64,000 nt of DNA from Hypomyces perniciosus (GCA_008477525.1 SPDT01000010.1:806001-870000), one strand, 5' to 3'. Positions 1 through 13,481 are shown, numbered from the stretch's first letter. Translations and numbers: made by a program. Notes: generated by a model not told the origin, from the letters alone.

Positions 1-840
1 ATAAATACTCGTGCCAACACCTTGGCCATCTCCGAGGGCGAGGGCGCCCTTGGGCGTGAGGCTACGTGGGATGACTTCCCCAACGGTCGTTTTGGTGACG
101 CCCGGTCGCCCGCCTATGGTGAGATTGACGGATATGGTGTGAGTCTTCACATGTCCGTCACACAGGCCGTCGCACTATGGGGTCGACCGAAGACGCAAAG
201 TGACATCAACAACATCTTCATCCGACACATTAACGGGGAGTTAACGGCTATTCCATGGAGCGAAGAAGAGCTCCTCCCCGAATCTTTCATCATCAAACCT
301 AACCTCCTGGTCCTCAACAACAAGGGCTGGTGGACTGTTGCTTCTCAGCCCGCTGTCAATGGCCTGTCATCAACGGACGCAACGTTTGGATGGGGCCCGC
401 CCTCGGGCTTTGTTTTCCAGAAGTCGTTTGTGGAATTTTTCATCCCTTCCTCAGACTGGAAGGTTCTGCTGGAGAAGCTCTCCTCCCCTGAGGTCCGAGA
501 CTCCGTGTGCTACTACGCCGGAAATGCAAAGGGGGATGTTGTCTCTTCAGATTCGAGCGGAGGTGCAAGCAACATTAGCTTAAGCGCTAGCACGAACGCA
601 GTGACTTGGGGAGTCTTCCCTGGCAAGGAGATTGTCACGCCAACCATCATTGAGGAAGTGAGCTTCCGCGCCTGGAGCGAGGAGGCCTTTGGCATATGGG
701 CCGAGTGGGCCAAGGCGTACGGCAGAGACTCGGAGAGTCAGAAGCTCCTCAACGACATCAGAGCTGATTATTGGCTGGTGAACATTATTCATCACGACTA
801 TGTGGATAAAGATGCGCTATGGAACCTGTTGATAGGTTAA
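1..840 (+). CDS. Methylenetetrahydrofolate reductase, C-terminal part (5' truncated by window)
   Basis: This is the 3' end of a eukaryotic-type MTHFR, which reduces 5,10-methylene-THF to 5-methyl-THF for methionine synthesis in the cytosol. The frame is open from base 1 to the TAA at 838-840, giving about 279 residues with no start codon, so the catalytic TIM-barrel half lies upstream of the window. What is visible is the eukaryote-specific C-terminal regulatory domain, including FPNGRFGDARSPAYGE, LWGRPKTQSDINNIFIRH, SQPAVNG and GWGPPSGFVFQKSFVEFF. In this family the domain mediates AdoMet feedback inhibition. Fungi usually carry two MTHFR paralogues (MET12 and MET13 types); the fragment does not let me choose between them. 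No intron is seen in this part. Family assignment is confident. Confidence 0.93.
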   Translation: MNTRANTLAISEGEGALGREATWDDFPNGRFGDARSPAYGEIDGYGVSLHMSVTQAVALWGRPKTQSDINNIFIRHINGELTAIPWSEEELLPESFIIKPNLLVLNNKGWWTVASQPAVNGLSSTDATFGWGPPSGFVFQKSFVEFFIPSSDWKVLLEKLSSPEVRDSVCYYAGNAKGDVVSSDSSGGASNISLSASTNAVTWGVFPGKEIVTPTIIEEVSFRAWSEEAFGIWAEWAKAYGRDSESQKLLNDIRADYWLVNIIHHDYVDKDALWNLLIG

Positions 841-1719
841 GGAAGCCATAAACTTTTTGTTTCCCTACGAAACAAGAAGGGTGATGGTGATTTCAAAAAA
901 GGGATGGGCCAAAGGCTCCAAAAGGGGCATGTTTCAGTTTCGAAATTCGATTTACAGATGTTTAACAGGTTTCAGAGAAAAGGATTGTAAAAGAAGGGCA
1001 GCATCTCACTACCGAGGTCTCAGACTCAACTCTGAGAATGAATATCAAGGGACATCAAATGCGGGTATTTTCTGCGTAAGGATTTTGCTTGATGAATGAA
1101 GTTTAGGTCCCCCCGCTTTAGTCGGGGACATTCAACAGCCCCCATCAAGAGGCATTTCGAGTGTATAAAGAGAAGATTTCATTCACTGCGCGTACAATTC
1201 AGGTTCTTGTGTACTCTTCCGCATTCGTTCAAAGGACTCATCCTAGCTACCAAGGCGAAAAGAGTACAAATTTCATAGTCGTCTCTGCTCTCTTTCTCGA
1301 CACTCCCGAGATATGGAGAGACTCTCCGAAGGCGTGTATATATCCCCCCATCTTCTCACTAAACCGACGGTGTGTAAGGGGTATATGCCAACCAACAGAC
1401 CAAACCAACTCTGCCCTGAAAGGTGAAAAATAAACAGGAAAACTAAGGGGGGCATGTGTAGGATATAGCAAAGGTATTGGTGAAGTAAGCCAGTGTATCG
1501 CATAGGCAGAAAAGGTAAGGAAAAGAAAGAAAAAGAAGAAGAAAACAAGACGAGGGCAAATATCCGAAGTGGGGATTGGGTGAAAAGACGTTTCCCTCCC
1601 TTCAACGCCATGCGCAAGAGACATTCCTCATATACCCTAACCACCCCGAATGCCATAGTCACCAAAAATCGAAAAGTAAGCCCTTGATTCAACAAAAAGC
1701 AGCTGAAGTGCCTGAGCGC
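841..1719. other. Convergent intergenic region, 3' UTRs
   Basis: This stretch lies between two convergent genes and should hold both 3' UTRs. A purine-rich run (A/G) sits near 1510-1555. The reading frames here are short, overlap on both strands and resemble no protein I know. I see no RNA gene or repeat. Confidence 0.6.
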
Positions 1720-3033
1720 TCAGATCTCGCCATCGCCCTCGAAGGCGTTCCCGCTCCCATTCATGGGCATGTAAGGGTCCTCAGCCAGACCACTGGCAAT
1801 GTACGCATCCGAGTGGTTGCGGCCAAACATGGTGCTATGGAAACTGCCGCCCACCGATGCCTTTCGGTCAATGGTGGGCTTCTTTTCAATGTCTGCAAAG
1901 ATGGACTGCGCGTTGCGGCCAACGTTCGGGTTCTGGTGAGCATTTCCAAAGATAGACTGCGGCACCGCGCTGTCAGTAGTGAAGGCGGTAATAGCAGTAG
2001 GGGTCTCGACCTCAGGTTGAGAATCGCTGGTATCGAGCTGCGCCGAAGCCTCAGCGATCGTAACGTTTGCCTTGGCGGCAGCTCTGCGGATTGGAGTCCC
2101 GGACTTCTGGCCCGAGAAGGCTCCAATCTTGGGACGCTTGGACGGCGTCTGCTCGCGCTCGCTCCAATCGTCGGTGTCTTTGTCGTCGTCGTCATCCTCA
2201 TCGGACGAGGTGCGTTTGATCTCAGGAATGGTGCGGGTTCGCTTGCGGGCGGTGCCAGAGCGGCTGCCGAGGCCTCGTCGCAAGGGAGTTGGCTTGGAGG
2301 GCGTGGCGGTTACGCTGCTGGTGCCACCGCCACCAAAGGAGAGGCAGTTTGCGACGTCGCCGCCGTCTTGTTCGACTTGTCTGAGGGTATCGGCGTCTTT
2401 CTTGATAGAGCGGAATTGGAACTGAATGCCGTCCGCAGTCGACTGGCCAAAGTACTTGGCGATATCTACAGAAGTGCGGTTAGTTTCTATTCATGGGGCT
2501 TTGGGCCACAACAGCAATTCGACCGCGGAAAGCAAGAACATAAAAAACATGGCGTTGTTTGCAAGTGGTGAACGACTTCAGTCGATGACCCTCCAGCTCG
2601 CTGCAGGAATGTGCGTACTGTTCTTGTCCACGGCCTCCTGGGTGATCGGAAGATCGTCGCCAATGGTAAGATTCTTCATGTCGAAACCTTGTTGTCGACC
2701 CTCTCGAACGATGATGGATTGAGCCCTCAGTCGACGAAATCGATGGTTCAAAGCATGATCCGTCATGTCCGATCCATAACAGGCCGCAATTTCTGGGACG
2801 AAGAGTCAACCTTCGCCCCAACAGAGAACACCAATAACCCATACATAGCACGACAAAAGAAACGCAAACAGCTGAGAGCAAACAAAACTTCGGACAAGAT
2901 GAGGTTACTAAGAAGGAGAAAGATGCTTACCCTTGTAGTTCCACTTCACCTCGGGGTGAGCCGCAACAATGGCGCGGACCATACGGGCCTGTGCCTCGAA
3001 GGTTTTGTAGTTGGCTTTGTTTGCAGGAGCCAT
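1720..3033 (-). CDS. Conserved fungal nuclear-looking protein, function unknown (3 exons)
   Basis: Exons are 3033-2931, 2792-2619 and 2465-1720, joined at GTAAGC/CAG and GTACGC/TAG borders, giving 340 residues. The N-terminal ~130 residues look folded and resemble proteins I associate with Sordariomycetes: YKTFEAQARMVRAIVAAHP, then MTDHALNHRFRRLRAQSIIV, then KYFGQSTADGIQFQFRSIKK. The pattern of short helices with basic residues suggests a DNA- or RNA-binding fold, but I cannot name the domain. The rest is low-complexity with basic clusters (ARKRTR, KRPK) flanking an acidic run (EDDDDDKDTDD), which fits a nuclear protein. The start is the first ATG of the conserved block. A 331-aa frame on the opposite strand is an antisense shadow. 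The gene structure is firm; the function is not known. Confidence 0.85.
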
Positions 3034-4211
3034 GGTCGTTCTCTGATGAAATCGTGTCAGCGGCGTGGAGGATTCAGTTGATTCACATTGTCTGGATTTG
3101 CCCACTGACTCCGGACAGAACCGCGAGGAGAGAAGAGAGCTTTGCGGTGATATGTGGATGGGATGGGAAATTCCAATCACAAAGACGTGAGTTGCAAGAA
3201 GGAAAGTAAATGAGAGTTGCGTGCGCAATTCTGAGAGTCGGATGGCTTTACGCAGTTGGGAGGTGTGCAAGTTGCGATGCCTGAAGAAGAGGGTGAGGAG
3301 TGTGTGGGAGTTTTGAAACTCCTGTGTGAATGGGTTCGGATGAACTGCAGTCACCTGACCGCTCGAGGGACTGAGAAAGAAGGAGAAAGATAATCACCGG
3401 AGTGACTGACAGCTGACAGCTGGCAGCTGGCGGAACTGAGAAATGGACAAAATCAGAACAAGGGTCCGTGTGTTTCTTGCAATTGGGGAGTATAGAGGTG
3501 AATCAAGGCCACTAAGCAAAATCTCGATACTATAAAGACAGAGATGGAACGAGGAGGTGTAGATGGCAAGTTTCGAAATCCGAGTGTTTAAAAAGAAGAG
3601 AAACTCGGCACGCTTTTGGGGCAGGTTGGAAATAACAGTGCTGTGCTTATTTGGTGTGTTTTGAAGACGGGAAAATAGTAAAGTTTACTTACTATTGTGC
3701 AAGTATGTTCAATAGGTATCTCAAGTCCTCCGTTTCTTCGCTTCAATCCTAACCAGTTGTCAGCCTCAAGACTTGTATGCCTAGTGCTGCATTTTTCAAG
3801 TTAAAGACCAGCTCAATAAAGCTAGACAGATTAGCCCTCCATAAAAGAAGATTCGCTCACCTTTTAGAACAACTGTATCTATGTTGATTCTCTGAGAAGT
3901 TGAACGAAATAGGATGAAGCAACCGTCGAGCCATCGACTAGTTACTAATGGCTTATTGCTGGCAGGTCATCAACCCTAGGAATTGAGAAGGAAAATAATC
4001 GAGAATCGGTAAAATCAGGGGAAATATCTCCGTTTGGTATTTTTATCGAGGGACCCTCTACTCTTCAGACAAACAGAGTGAAAGATGTGACTGCTTGTCA
4101 GTTGAATGAGTATCGCCGCAAAGGTACCGCAGCTGCAGCTGCAGCTTATGACTTCTGAGGAAGAGCTCGCAGCAACGAATCGGCTTTGTAAGCTACCAAG
4201 AGGGCGTCGTC
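3034..4211. promoter_or_regulatory. Upstream region of the leftward unknown gene
   Basis: This is the presumed promoter and 5' UTR of the gene starting at 3033. A purine-rich interval with repeated CAGCTG/CAGCTGG motifs lies near 3405-3430 and CAGCTGCAGCTGCAGC at 4130-4146. No reading frame here looks coding. Confidence 0.4.
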
Positions 4212-4445
4212 TCAGTTGCAAAAGTGAGGCTTGAATGCATTGGCAATTCGTTTGATACCTTCATAGATGGTTGTTGTGAAGAGAAAGTCGGGTGGCTGGT
4301 ATCCATTCTCCTGAGCCTCAGCGCCACCTGGTGCAAATGGCATAGTAGGGAACCTGAAATACTCGGCATATTTCCCAAGAAAATCACCAAAAGGCGGTGC
4401 AATTGTCTCCAAATAAGGATTGGGATTTTGAAATGTCTCTTTTAA
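4212..4445 (-). pseudogene. Protein-like open frame, possible 3' relic of a lost gene
   Basis: After an in-frame TAA at about 4446-4448 this frame stays open for 77 residues and ends at 4212. Its composition is protein-like: KETFQNPNPYLETIAPP, FLGKYAEYFRFPTMPFAPGG, YQPPDFLFTTTIYEGIKRIA. The upstream side breaks into AT-rich sequence (about 4440-4475, TTTAATTAATTTAAATATTT) where no start or splice acceptor is evident. I read it as the C-terminal remnant of a decayed gene or a missed last exon. I do not recognise the family. A plus-strand frame next to it (about 4560-4720, with DSSIPYRGLYGYNPVPHTEW) could belong to the same decay zone. Confidence 0.3.
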
Positions 4446-4956
4446 TTAATTTAAATATTTTTTCTATCTATTTGAGGACCTGTGGGATGGGTAATGTTGA
4501 TAGAGCGGCAGATGCAAAAGTACTCTTTTATCACAAGTTAACGAATGCCGCGTGCCTTCTGAGCCTCCTAGTTCCCTATGGCCTTTTATATATGACCTTT
4601 TTCAACAGTTCAAAAGCTATAGAAGACTGTTTCAAATGGACAGTAGTATTCCATACAGAGGGCTTTATGGATACAATCCAGTACCTCATACAGAATGGAT
4701 GGCCTTGCGACTGATTAATATATACTTATACTATGTGTTTGTCTGTTGGCAAATATCTTGATACCTTGGACCAGATTCTAGACTATCGCGTCTAGGGCCC
4801 TTACTTTTTCCATCATAGATGCAATGAAGCGCAATTATCAGGAGAAATCAGGAATGCTCTATACTATCCAAGACTCTATCAGGCTTGTTTTATTTACCGG
4901 CCGTAAACATCATTAGTATTAGTATGTTGCCCATCGCCCATCGACACGGCCACCAT

Positions 4957-5950
4957 CTATTTCATTTCGATATCGCTGTATGGCGCCGGCCGTCGAGTAG
5001 GCGTAAGACTCCTGCTATGGCCTCGCACTCCGGGTTGGTACGCCGAGGGCCACGAAGCCTCCTGAACTTGATGACCTTTAACAACCGACTCGCTTTCACC
5101 CTCGCCATACACGAAGTATTGGAATCCCAGGAATAAGTCGCACGCGGCTTGGAAGATACCGCAAATCTTAAATGCAATGGGGATCTCGGATGTTGCTGTG
5201 AAGAACCAGAAGATCTTCATGGCATCGCCGCCGATCCAACTGATCAAAACAGAGACTCGGAATCCTTTGCATGACTTTGTTTGCGCATTGGCGATCATTT
5301 GGGGAATGGGCAGCGTGGCCTCGACGGAGAGCCCGATGTATCCGAGCATCGCAGAGTATTTCGAGTAAATCGGCGGCAGGTTGGACAGGACCATCTCGCA
5401 GACTACCAAGCCAGCGAAGAGGTATACAACGAACTGCCAGTAACTATATAGACGTAAGTCTGGGTTCGATATGCAGAACGCGGAAGGGCATTGATAAACT
5501 CACGGCTTCGGTGCCCTCCACTGCCAGAAATTGTACGGTCTCTGTGAGAACACACCTTCGGACGGAGCAAAAGGTAAACCAGCCTCTCCCCCCTTATTCG
5601 ACGGTGCCGGCCGGTGATCGAGCGCAATCTTGAGCAGGATCATCTGCACTCCCACCATGATGAAGGACTGCACCAATAAACTCGTATCGAAGTTCGCACC
5701 GAGCCAGTAAAAGATCCTATCTCCAAGTCAGCGATGTCACCCGGAAAAGCCGGAGGCGAGGGAAAAGGCCGCGGGGCAAAACGCACCTGAACAAAGACGC
5801 AATGAGCATGATCAGCGGAATGTCGAGGGAGAAGCCCGCGCTGGTCTTCTTCCGATGCATGGAAATGGCCTGGTCGCCATAGGAGATGATGGGCGAGAGG
5901 ATGATGAAGAGCGGTGCGACATAGCCCGCGCAAGCTGCGAGCCAGCCCAT
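4957..5950 (-). CDS. ANY1: PQ-loop repeat membrane protein, ANY1-like
   Basis: Exons 5950-5787, 5716-5504 and 5443-4957 give 287 residues. The first hydrophobic block is GYVAPLFIILSPIISYGDQA, followed by a basic loop (HRKKTSAGFS). Further membrane segments lie near residues 43-55, 66-85, 128-146 and 180-195. The second repeat has the PQ signature LPIPQMIANAQTKSCKGFR (PQ at about 173-174). The layout matches yeast YMR010W/Any1 (Cfs1) and human SLC66A2. Those are endosome/trans-Golgi PQ-loop proteins linked genetically to phospholipid flippases and scrambling. The C-terminal ~50 residues are polar and probably cytosolic. All three exons join in frame at GT-AG sites. It is the last gene before the large gene-free interval to its right, which must contain its promoter. 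Confidence 0.85.
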
Positions 5951-8900
5951 CGCAACGGTTTCGATTGTTCGATGGAATGTCCAGGAAACAAAATAAGAAA
6001 GCGACGATAGGAGCGAAGGAAAGAAAAGTATTAGTTATGTATTATCAGTGTGTATAACGAGCCCATTCGCGAACAAAGGAACAGAATTGGGAAAAGAGGA
6101 GAGCAACAAATGGTGGTTTGACGAATTGGAGGAGGTATTGAGGATCGTTGAAGACGCGACAGATGGAGGTTTAGGGGAATTTCCAAGACTGGACTCGGAT
6201 CGGCGGTAGTAGTGCGGTACTTTCCTTTGCGGGGTATCGAGCTGGGACGTTGAGGTACAGCCCTATCTAAATTTAAAACCTAATTTATCGGAGCCCGACA
6301 TTCCTATCTTCAGCGCCCCTCAATCCGATCTCCCTACCCTTGAGCAGGGAGTGGAAAAGGAGGTGGTGTCTAGCAGTTATTAAAATACATGAAAACAGAG
6401 GTAGATTCACAAATTACTATTACTTCTTGTGGCTAGATGGATTATGAGGACCGGAAACTCAAAGTTGGGCGAGGTTTGTTGCTCAGTTCTTAGGGCTGTT
6501 CTCTGTGCAAAGTGCTAGTATCGATATCGATACCGCCAAGGGTTCCTTTACTACCTACTGACATCATCATCTCAGCACATGTAAGCAATCCCGAGACGCC
6601 ACCTTGGACGTATGTAAAGCCAGCACTCTATACCATACAGCTCCTCAAGGATACCCTGAAGGCCTTCTGTTACTTGTAGCCTCTTGAGGTCCTTGAATTG
6701 GTGTCCACGCAGTAAACGAGGCCTCCATGCAGTTTTGCAGGTTCTCTTCCCATGCTATTCATTGATCACGAATATGTACTGGTTGGACAACAGTTCCCCT
6801 CGCTACATAAGATTCCTTATAATTGCCTCATTTCTCATTTACACACTATACCCATACGCTGCCAACGTCATGGAGGATGGTCTCTTGGGCATTCTCACAT
6901 CACTTACGCAACAATACAGAGAGGGCCGTGGGTGCTTCAAGAACAAGTAAGTGGTCTGTGTGCTTTAGAATGAATGAATCATTTCGTCTTCGACACCCTC
7001 CTCCTCTTGTGATCCTTGAGTTTGTGCTTGTGAGGGTTTCAGGTGAGGTATACACGGAGATGTCAGCGTCAACTCCCCTATGTTGCATGACGGCTAATAC
7101 GATAACCTTGGATAAAAAAATATCTGAGCAACGAGTAAGGAGTCGGCATTTCATACACTAATGTAACGCCAAGGGCGTGTTGAACCGTCTGCTCATCCAA
7201 TTGTTATCGTATGTCTGACAACATTGAACTCACCCCTCTGGTTAAATGTCGTACGATATCCGTCGAGGAGTCCGTCTAGCTAGTGAATCCGTTTAGAATT
7301 TTGTAATCTCAGCCCTAAGGCATTGCCGAACGGCAGAATCATGACCCAACTCCATGGCAGGTGACAGTGGTATGTCTCCGAACGCGCTCGCTAACTCTCA
7401 AGGCCTTTAGTTTTCTGAGTTGTAGTTCCGATATCCGTATGATTATATATTCAATCACTAATCGCTACCTCGTGGATCGAAAGAGTGCCGTCTGTACATT
7501 GATCGTACTTGTAGAGCCATCGAGGGAATCATGGCTCACAAACTTGCCCCCTTTGCGCGGATATGCTGTTCGGCATTTGCTTACCTTGATTCCAGAAACG
7601 GTGAACACTGTTTCAGGGAATATTCTGTCATCCTAGGCGGGCGTTTAGCTATTTATGGAGCGAAAGGACTAACCTCCGAATCCCGCAACATCATCATGGG
7701 CCGAAGGTGCATCACATCACACCGTATTTAGTCTCAATTAGTTAACGCTTGCTGTACGAGTATAATACTACTAGTCTCTACCTACTATAGATCCACTAAG
7801 AATGAGCTTATTTGAATTATGACAAAACGGTGGACCAAGCCACATTAGCAATGCCGGATGTCCGCGACATGGTCTGACGACGACTTTGTCAGACTGACAA
7901 ACAAACTAATGCCCACGCATTTAAGCCACGGCGTCCCCGTTCTTATCAACATGAATTATTATATTACTACTTTGTTTAGTCGGGTTCGTCATATCATCCA
8001 TTATGACCAGGGCGAAGACACATACACACACACACAATCGCTAGTACTATTTCTCCGTTTCCTTGTTTCAAAAAAAGGAAGAAGAAAAAACGTTGTTCGT
8101 ATACACCCGAGAGTTTTGTCACAGCTCCAGTATCACGACACTACTACGGAGCACTTCGTACGGGAGGTTGTCATGCGAAAACGGTCACCTCGTATCCCAC
8201 GCTTTGGCACCCAAAGCTTACATGCGTTGGACAGAACCCGCCAATCTCCGCAAAATATGTCCTTTGTTTCTGATTCCCACCTCTAGGCAGACAGTTTAGC
8301 AAACACCCTTTATCTTTTTTTTTTATCTACCCCATGCTATCCGTAAGCAGTAGGACGGTACCTATAGAGTAGACCAACACCCCGTAGGGCAAGAGAAATA
8401 CCGGCCCATCACACTACTGCCGATTATCCATGTCATCATCATCTCGAACCCTTGAAACACGACCGTATCTTTGGAACGCCGATGACCCCTAACGGTTAAC
8501 GGGGACCACCATTTACACCCCCAGCACTATTCCTGTCGGTCGCAATGTCCTCCGTTAGTACCTTAAGTAGTAGTAGTAGGAGTAGGAGTACTAGTACTAT
8601 CACAGAACATCGGGATTCGTGTTCGGCAGACGAAGGGGGTAGAACCAAGGTAGAGCCTAAGGATGACCTAAGGCTTGACATCCCACGTACGGAAACGGAG
8701 TACGGAGTGTCGTTTTCTCGCCCAACCCCACAGACGATTCGGCATTTCCGTGTCAGTCCTCCAAAAGCCGATTAACAACTCCGGCGGACCCTGACCGAGG
8801 ATTCTGCCTATTAATTCGGGAAAAGACCCATTTGAAATTATTGACAGCGGCAATAGTCTGCCATAATAACCTATCGCCGAAAATATATTACATGTCTCGG

Positions 8901-11900
8901 ACGTCCTCTTTGCTTCCTGCGGGAATAACTCCGAAAGCTCCATACGTGTATTGCCCTGTTTACCTCATGTACGTACTCCGCATGGAGTGCAGTAGTAGTG
9001 CTAGTACTCCGTAGTGGTGTCTAGATATGCAGTCAAAACAACGGCGTCTGCAATATTTGCCCAGTTAATGTTGACGTGATTGATCTCATCTTGTTTGGGG
9101 GCCGTGTGCCGGATAAGGGAATGCGATGGTGGTAGTTTACTATCCAGTCTATCGATAGTTTCCGTCTGCCAAGTAAACAAACAATAATCTTGCGGAATAT
9201 ATAATATGGATCAAAAAGTTCTTAGAGCATGCGACTATGACCAATAGTCTACATGATCGGTTTATCCGGCGGCATCCGCTGTTCTCAACGTCGTGTTTGG
9301 GCGCATGTCTGGCCTACCCTAGAGGTCATTCCACGATAGTTGTGCGGAAGAAGACCGCACATGACAAACCATCTGCCGTGAGGCCTTCCACCCGTTTCCA
9401 CAGGTTTTACTCGCACGGTTTAGCCGAATTAACATATTACATATTGGCTGTCCCGTGTGATGATTCCACCGGCATGTCATTAGTAATCTCTCCCAGATGC
9501 TGAATGTCGACCTCTTTCATCCACCCCCAGAGAAAAGGCAAGGATATATCATATTCCAGCGCATCCGACGGCAGTGGAAGACATACCGCAATAGCAAGTA
9601 ACCAACAAGGTGTACGAGGATAGCGAAATTGGCATCCCATTTGAGGCCTCCCAACCGACTTCTAAATCTGGCTCTCTAAGCGATCATGATTCTCCCAGGG
9701 ATCCTTCGCAGTCTATAATTATTAAACCAACCTCGTATCGCTGAACCACCGCCTCGGTAAAAAAAAAATGATACTTCCACTCACCGGCAAAAGTACTCTC
9801 TCATATTCTCCCTGTTGCTCCTCGTATCCAGCATATCATCACCAAGAAGGGTAATGGTGGCCGGCTCCCTCACAAGGCCCCCTACCTCTTATGTACTTTG
9901 CGATCAATCACATGGTTTCGATCTCCTGCAGCAAATGCAAGGCAGTCAGGTTTAAATAGCACCACTACTACTGCTACCAGGAGCCATCGGTAATGAAACC
10001 ACCGCCTGCATGTAACGGTCTGTTGGTTCGCCGGTGATTTCACCTGCAAAAGTTGAAACGTAACCCAGTTTTGTTGATACGACATAAATGAGGGGAACGG
10101 AGGCCGCGCACTCCATATCCTAGGACATATACGACAACATTCGCGAGTCAAGTTGGTGGTCTGTTCTCTGTTCGATGTGTTGTTGGTTACGCCCCTTTTC
10201 TCGATCCGCTTTCGGGGGATTTTTTCTCTCGCTCCCTGGCAAGCAACCAACATACATACCGATGATACCATATGAAGCACAGAGGACTGGTCTGTTTCCT
10301 CTCCTGGGCCATGCCGGCGATAGTCGACCAAACAGATTAGTCTATTGTGTCTTATGAACAGGGTATATGACAAGCTCCTTCCTCTGAGGGAAATGATAAC
10401 GCTTGAGTGGTGATAGTATCCAGCAGATACATACCATGGACGAAGGCCAGTCATGTAAACAACCGATTAGCCGTCCGATTTGCCTAGCTGTGCGACAGCA
10501 AATGACAACTAAACTCCATCCATGACAGTCCTGTCGCAACCGTTCGTCAAGCGCTGACATTACGGCGAGTGCGGACCGTGTCTCAACAGCCAACTAGTGG
10601 AGCTGCGAGAAATATATCCGTGCCGCTTTTCCAATAGTAACCGAACTGTCCGTGATATTCTCACGCCATCGTCACCCATGAGAGGAAAATCACCGATGCA
10701 CGTGTAGGCATCAGCGCAATGTGACTCCTCTTCGTACCAACATGAGACCCGACAGTTTGGTTCGCAAACCACCAAAACGAGTTGTTTGTTGGTCAGTACT
10801 CGGGCAAAGAAATTTGCAAAATCCAGTTGTGTGCGTGCATGTCGAACCAACAAGAGGCTCTGCCGACCATCCTCCCTAATGTACATAGCGTCTGGTGGTT
10901 CGGTCCGCGCGATTCTATTCTGGGTTTTGGTTTTCACTTCAAAAGCCACACCATTGACCAGTCCACCCCCCAATATCGAAGGCGGGAATCTCTAGAGATG
11001 AGCCTTTCAGTCGTGCCGTCTTGTTGGTTCGTGGGGGCCATATGTGAGCACTGTAGGGTCCACACGGCTGGACCCTTGCCTTCGCGTAGTGTATTCGTCA
11101 TGCTAAGACTCCGTCCTCTCCGTACGGGGGCGCTTGAAAGGGAGAAAGCCAAAGTGCGAAACTTGTTGCCTGGTTGGTATGCACAAGCTTCTCTGGAGAG
11201 GGCATGCCCTCAACCGACAGATTCCACTCACCAGGCAAACAGAAGGATGCGAGCAAAAACCGGATATTCCTCTGGGATTTCACCCTAATCCCTTGACTTT
11301 CGGCCCTTGGAACAACTGTCAAATCCTATCGGAGGTTATCGACAAATTCGCATCGCTGCTCTAGCTGGACCTGTAACGAGTTTAGACTCGGGAATACGAG
11401 ACGGCAAACTGATGGGAGTAAGCAGATCCCCCGACACTCTAAAGCATGAAAATCCAAAAACAGACGGCGCTGCACAGCTTTAACCCCACATCGTAGACCA
11501 TCAACGATGGTCCTGATTGCGTATCGTATCATTGCCCTGCTTGAGTAGTTGTGGGGTACCGTACCCGCGCGCGAAACGAAAGAGGAAGCAGAACGTGAGC
11601 CAACACTCTTGAGACGCTGTCCCGTGCTTACTCATTGCTAGTATCTGCAGGTGATCAGCCCCTAAATGCCCATCTGCCTCTCATGTTAATATAATGAGTC
11701 GGTATGGACTAAATAGGGGGTGCAAACAAGGTCGCTGTAGTGCAAGTGAGATGCTGCCTGCTCTCCACACCATGCCGGCACTGCAGGATTGGAACTAAAC
11801 GCGTGATTGCTGCAGCGTAAACAACGGAACCAGATACGGAGACCGTTTCATCACCCCCTTCTTGGAAGAGCCCGAAGGCCAAGACGTTATGAGTACGGGG

Positions 11901-13472
11901 CGGGTTGGCATTAGGTTGGAAAATCATTCCTTGCGATGGTAAACGAGCCTTGAGGGATGAGTGAAACAAAATGGTGGAGAAGACGGAGATTGCAGAGGGA
12001 AATAACGGCGGATATCACAGATGGAAAGACAAATGTACTCGTAGACACTCTTAGGAAGTATCTCTCTGGTTTGCCATGTCGTGAGGTTGCATCGACGCTT
12101 CTCCAAACCGAACCGCAACGCCACACTTTCGGCTTCTCTCACCTTGTCGAAGCCCCAGAGCTAGAAGACGGACTAACCTGGGCTGTAAGGATCAGATTTA
12201 CTACCCCCCTCAAGGTAGTGGGTCACACGTCATCAAGGCCTTCGGAGCTCCCCCAATTCCGTGGAAGTCTCACGCAGAGCAAGGGCTTTGCGTTCGTCCA
12301 AGGTGGTAGTACTCATACTTTGTACTTCGTACACCACATTATTACGAGCCAATGTACGGAGGACGAAGCACATGTAGGTAGGTGTGGCGCTTACACTTGG
12401 CATCAGCCCTCCCACGCCAATTTATTTTGTCTTGTTCGGGTCATTCGGGGTTAGGCCCAAGGGTCCTGTTGCGTTCTGGACACCGAAGGAAGCGCCGCTC
12501 GCTAACTAATGCTGTTAACGGCTTGGTCAGGGCATTCTACCCCGGGGGACGCCTTTGCGTGATCACACCAAATGCCTCACATTCGCCGAGAGCCACGAGT
12601 TCCAAGCTTTCCGATGGCAGCAGAGATAGCATGACACCGGGGAGAGGTGGTTGGCGGATCGAGGGCATTTAGGAAAGCGGCTGAACACTCTGTGCGATGC
12701 AGCGAGTCGACAGATGCTAGTGTGTTGATTCTGGGGCAACAGCCATGCACCACGCGGCATTTTCTGTTCCCATGTTGGCTTGGTATTCTGCTGCTTGTTG
12801 ACCATTTGTTGACTGAAGAGCATTGCACTCCTCCTTGCTGGCAAAACTCGGCTTTACTGTGGAGGATCTACCACTGCCGTCGACAATCCGGCAGATGAGC
12901 TGCCTACCGAACGACCATGAGGCGTTCCAGTGGGACCAGGACACGACCAATAGCAGTGGTCATTGCTGAAAATCAAGCCAGCCACGATGTCACCTCAGAC
13001 TCGGCAGTGTGGTACGTAAACTCAAGTGCAGTGCCAGATGTTACCGCGGGCCGCCGGTCTCAGTGATGTCGATGGCCTCCCGTGTGAGTGCTGCTGCTGC
13101 GGAATAGTACCGGGATGCCACGAGGAGATTCTGTTGGCTGCATCTAGCCGGGCCCCCCAACTTCGGCTTTCAGACACGTGGAACTCCAGAGATAGGGTAA
13201 AAGACCGACTGGGGATGGCGGCGCATTCTTTTCCCCTTTTCGGCAAAGTTGAAGTCGAATCGCTTGCTTGGCTGGTGATGGTGATGCTAGCAGGAATACT
13301 AGCAATAGCAGGTACATGCAAGTAGTATCAAGAAAAGAATGAAAGGAAGGGTACGTGAGACGACATGTAGGCGTGGACAGGGGTGTGTGAGTGAAGAAGG
13401 CCACTGGCTGTTCTATAGGGCTTGGCAGTGAGTTCCGTGCTCATAATGACAGGAATACTACTTCGTACCTAG

Positions 13473-13481
13473 TACGGAGTA
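13473..13481. repeat. TACGGAGTA motif copy
   Basis: One copy of the dispersed 9-mer, followed directly by TTAGTAGTATTAGCAGTAG, a TAG-type trinucleotide run. Similar trinucleotide flanks accompany several other copies (9005-9013, 15643-15651). Confidence 0.8.

Noticed and set aside
1576..2571. 331-aa plus-strand open frame
   Set aside because: It is antisense to the well-supported three-exon gene at 1720-3033 and has no family features; it begins in low-complexity purine sequence.
9437..9640. 67-aa minus-strand frame with a hydrophobic segment after an arginine
   Set aside because: Only weak signal-peptide character, no cysteine pattern or neighbouring splice sites; likely chance.
9882..10454. 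190-aa minus-strand frame in the gene-free island
   Set aside because: No domain, no codon order, crossed by frames on the other strand; length is within chance for this much DNA.
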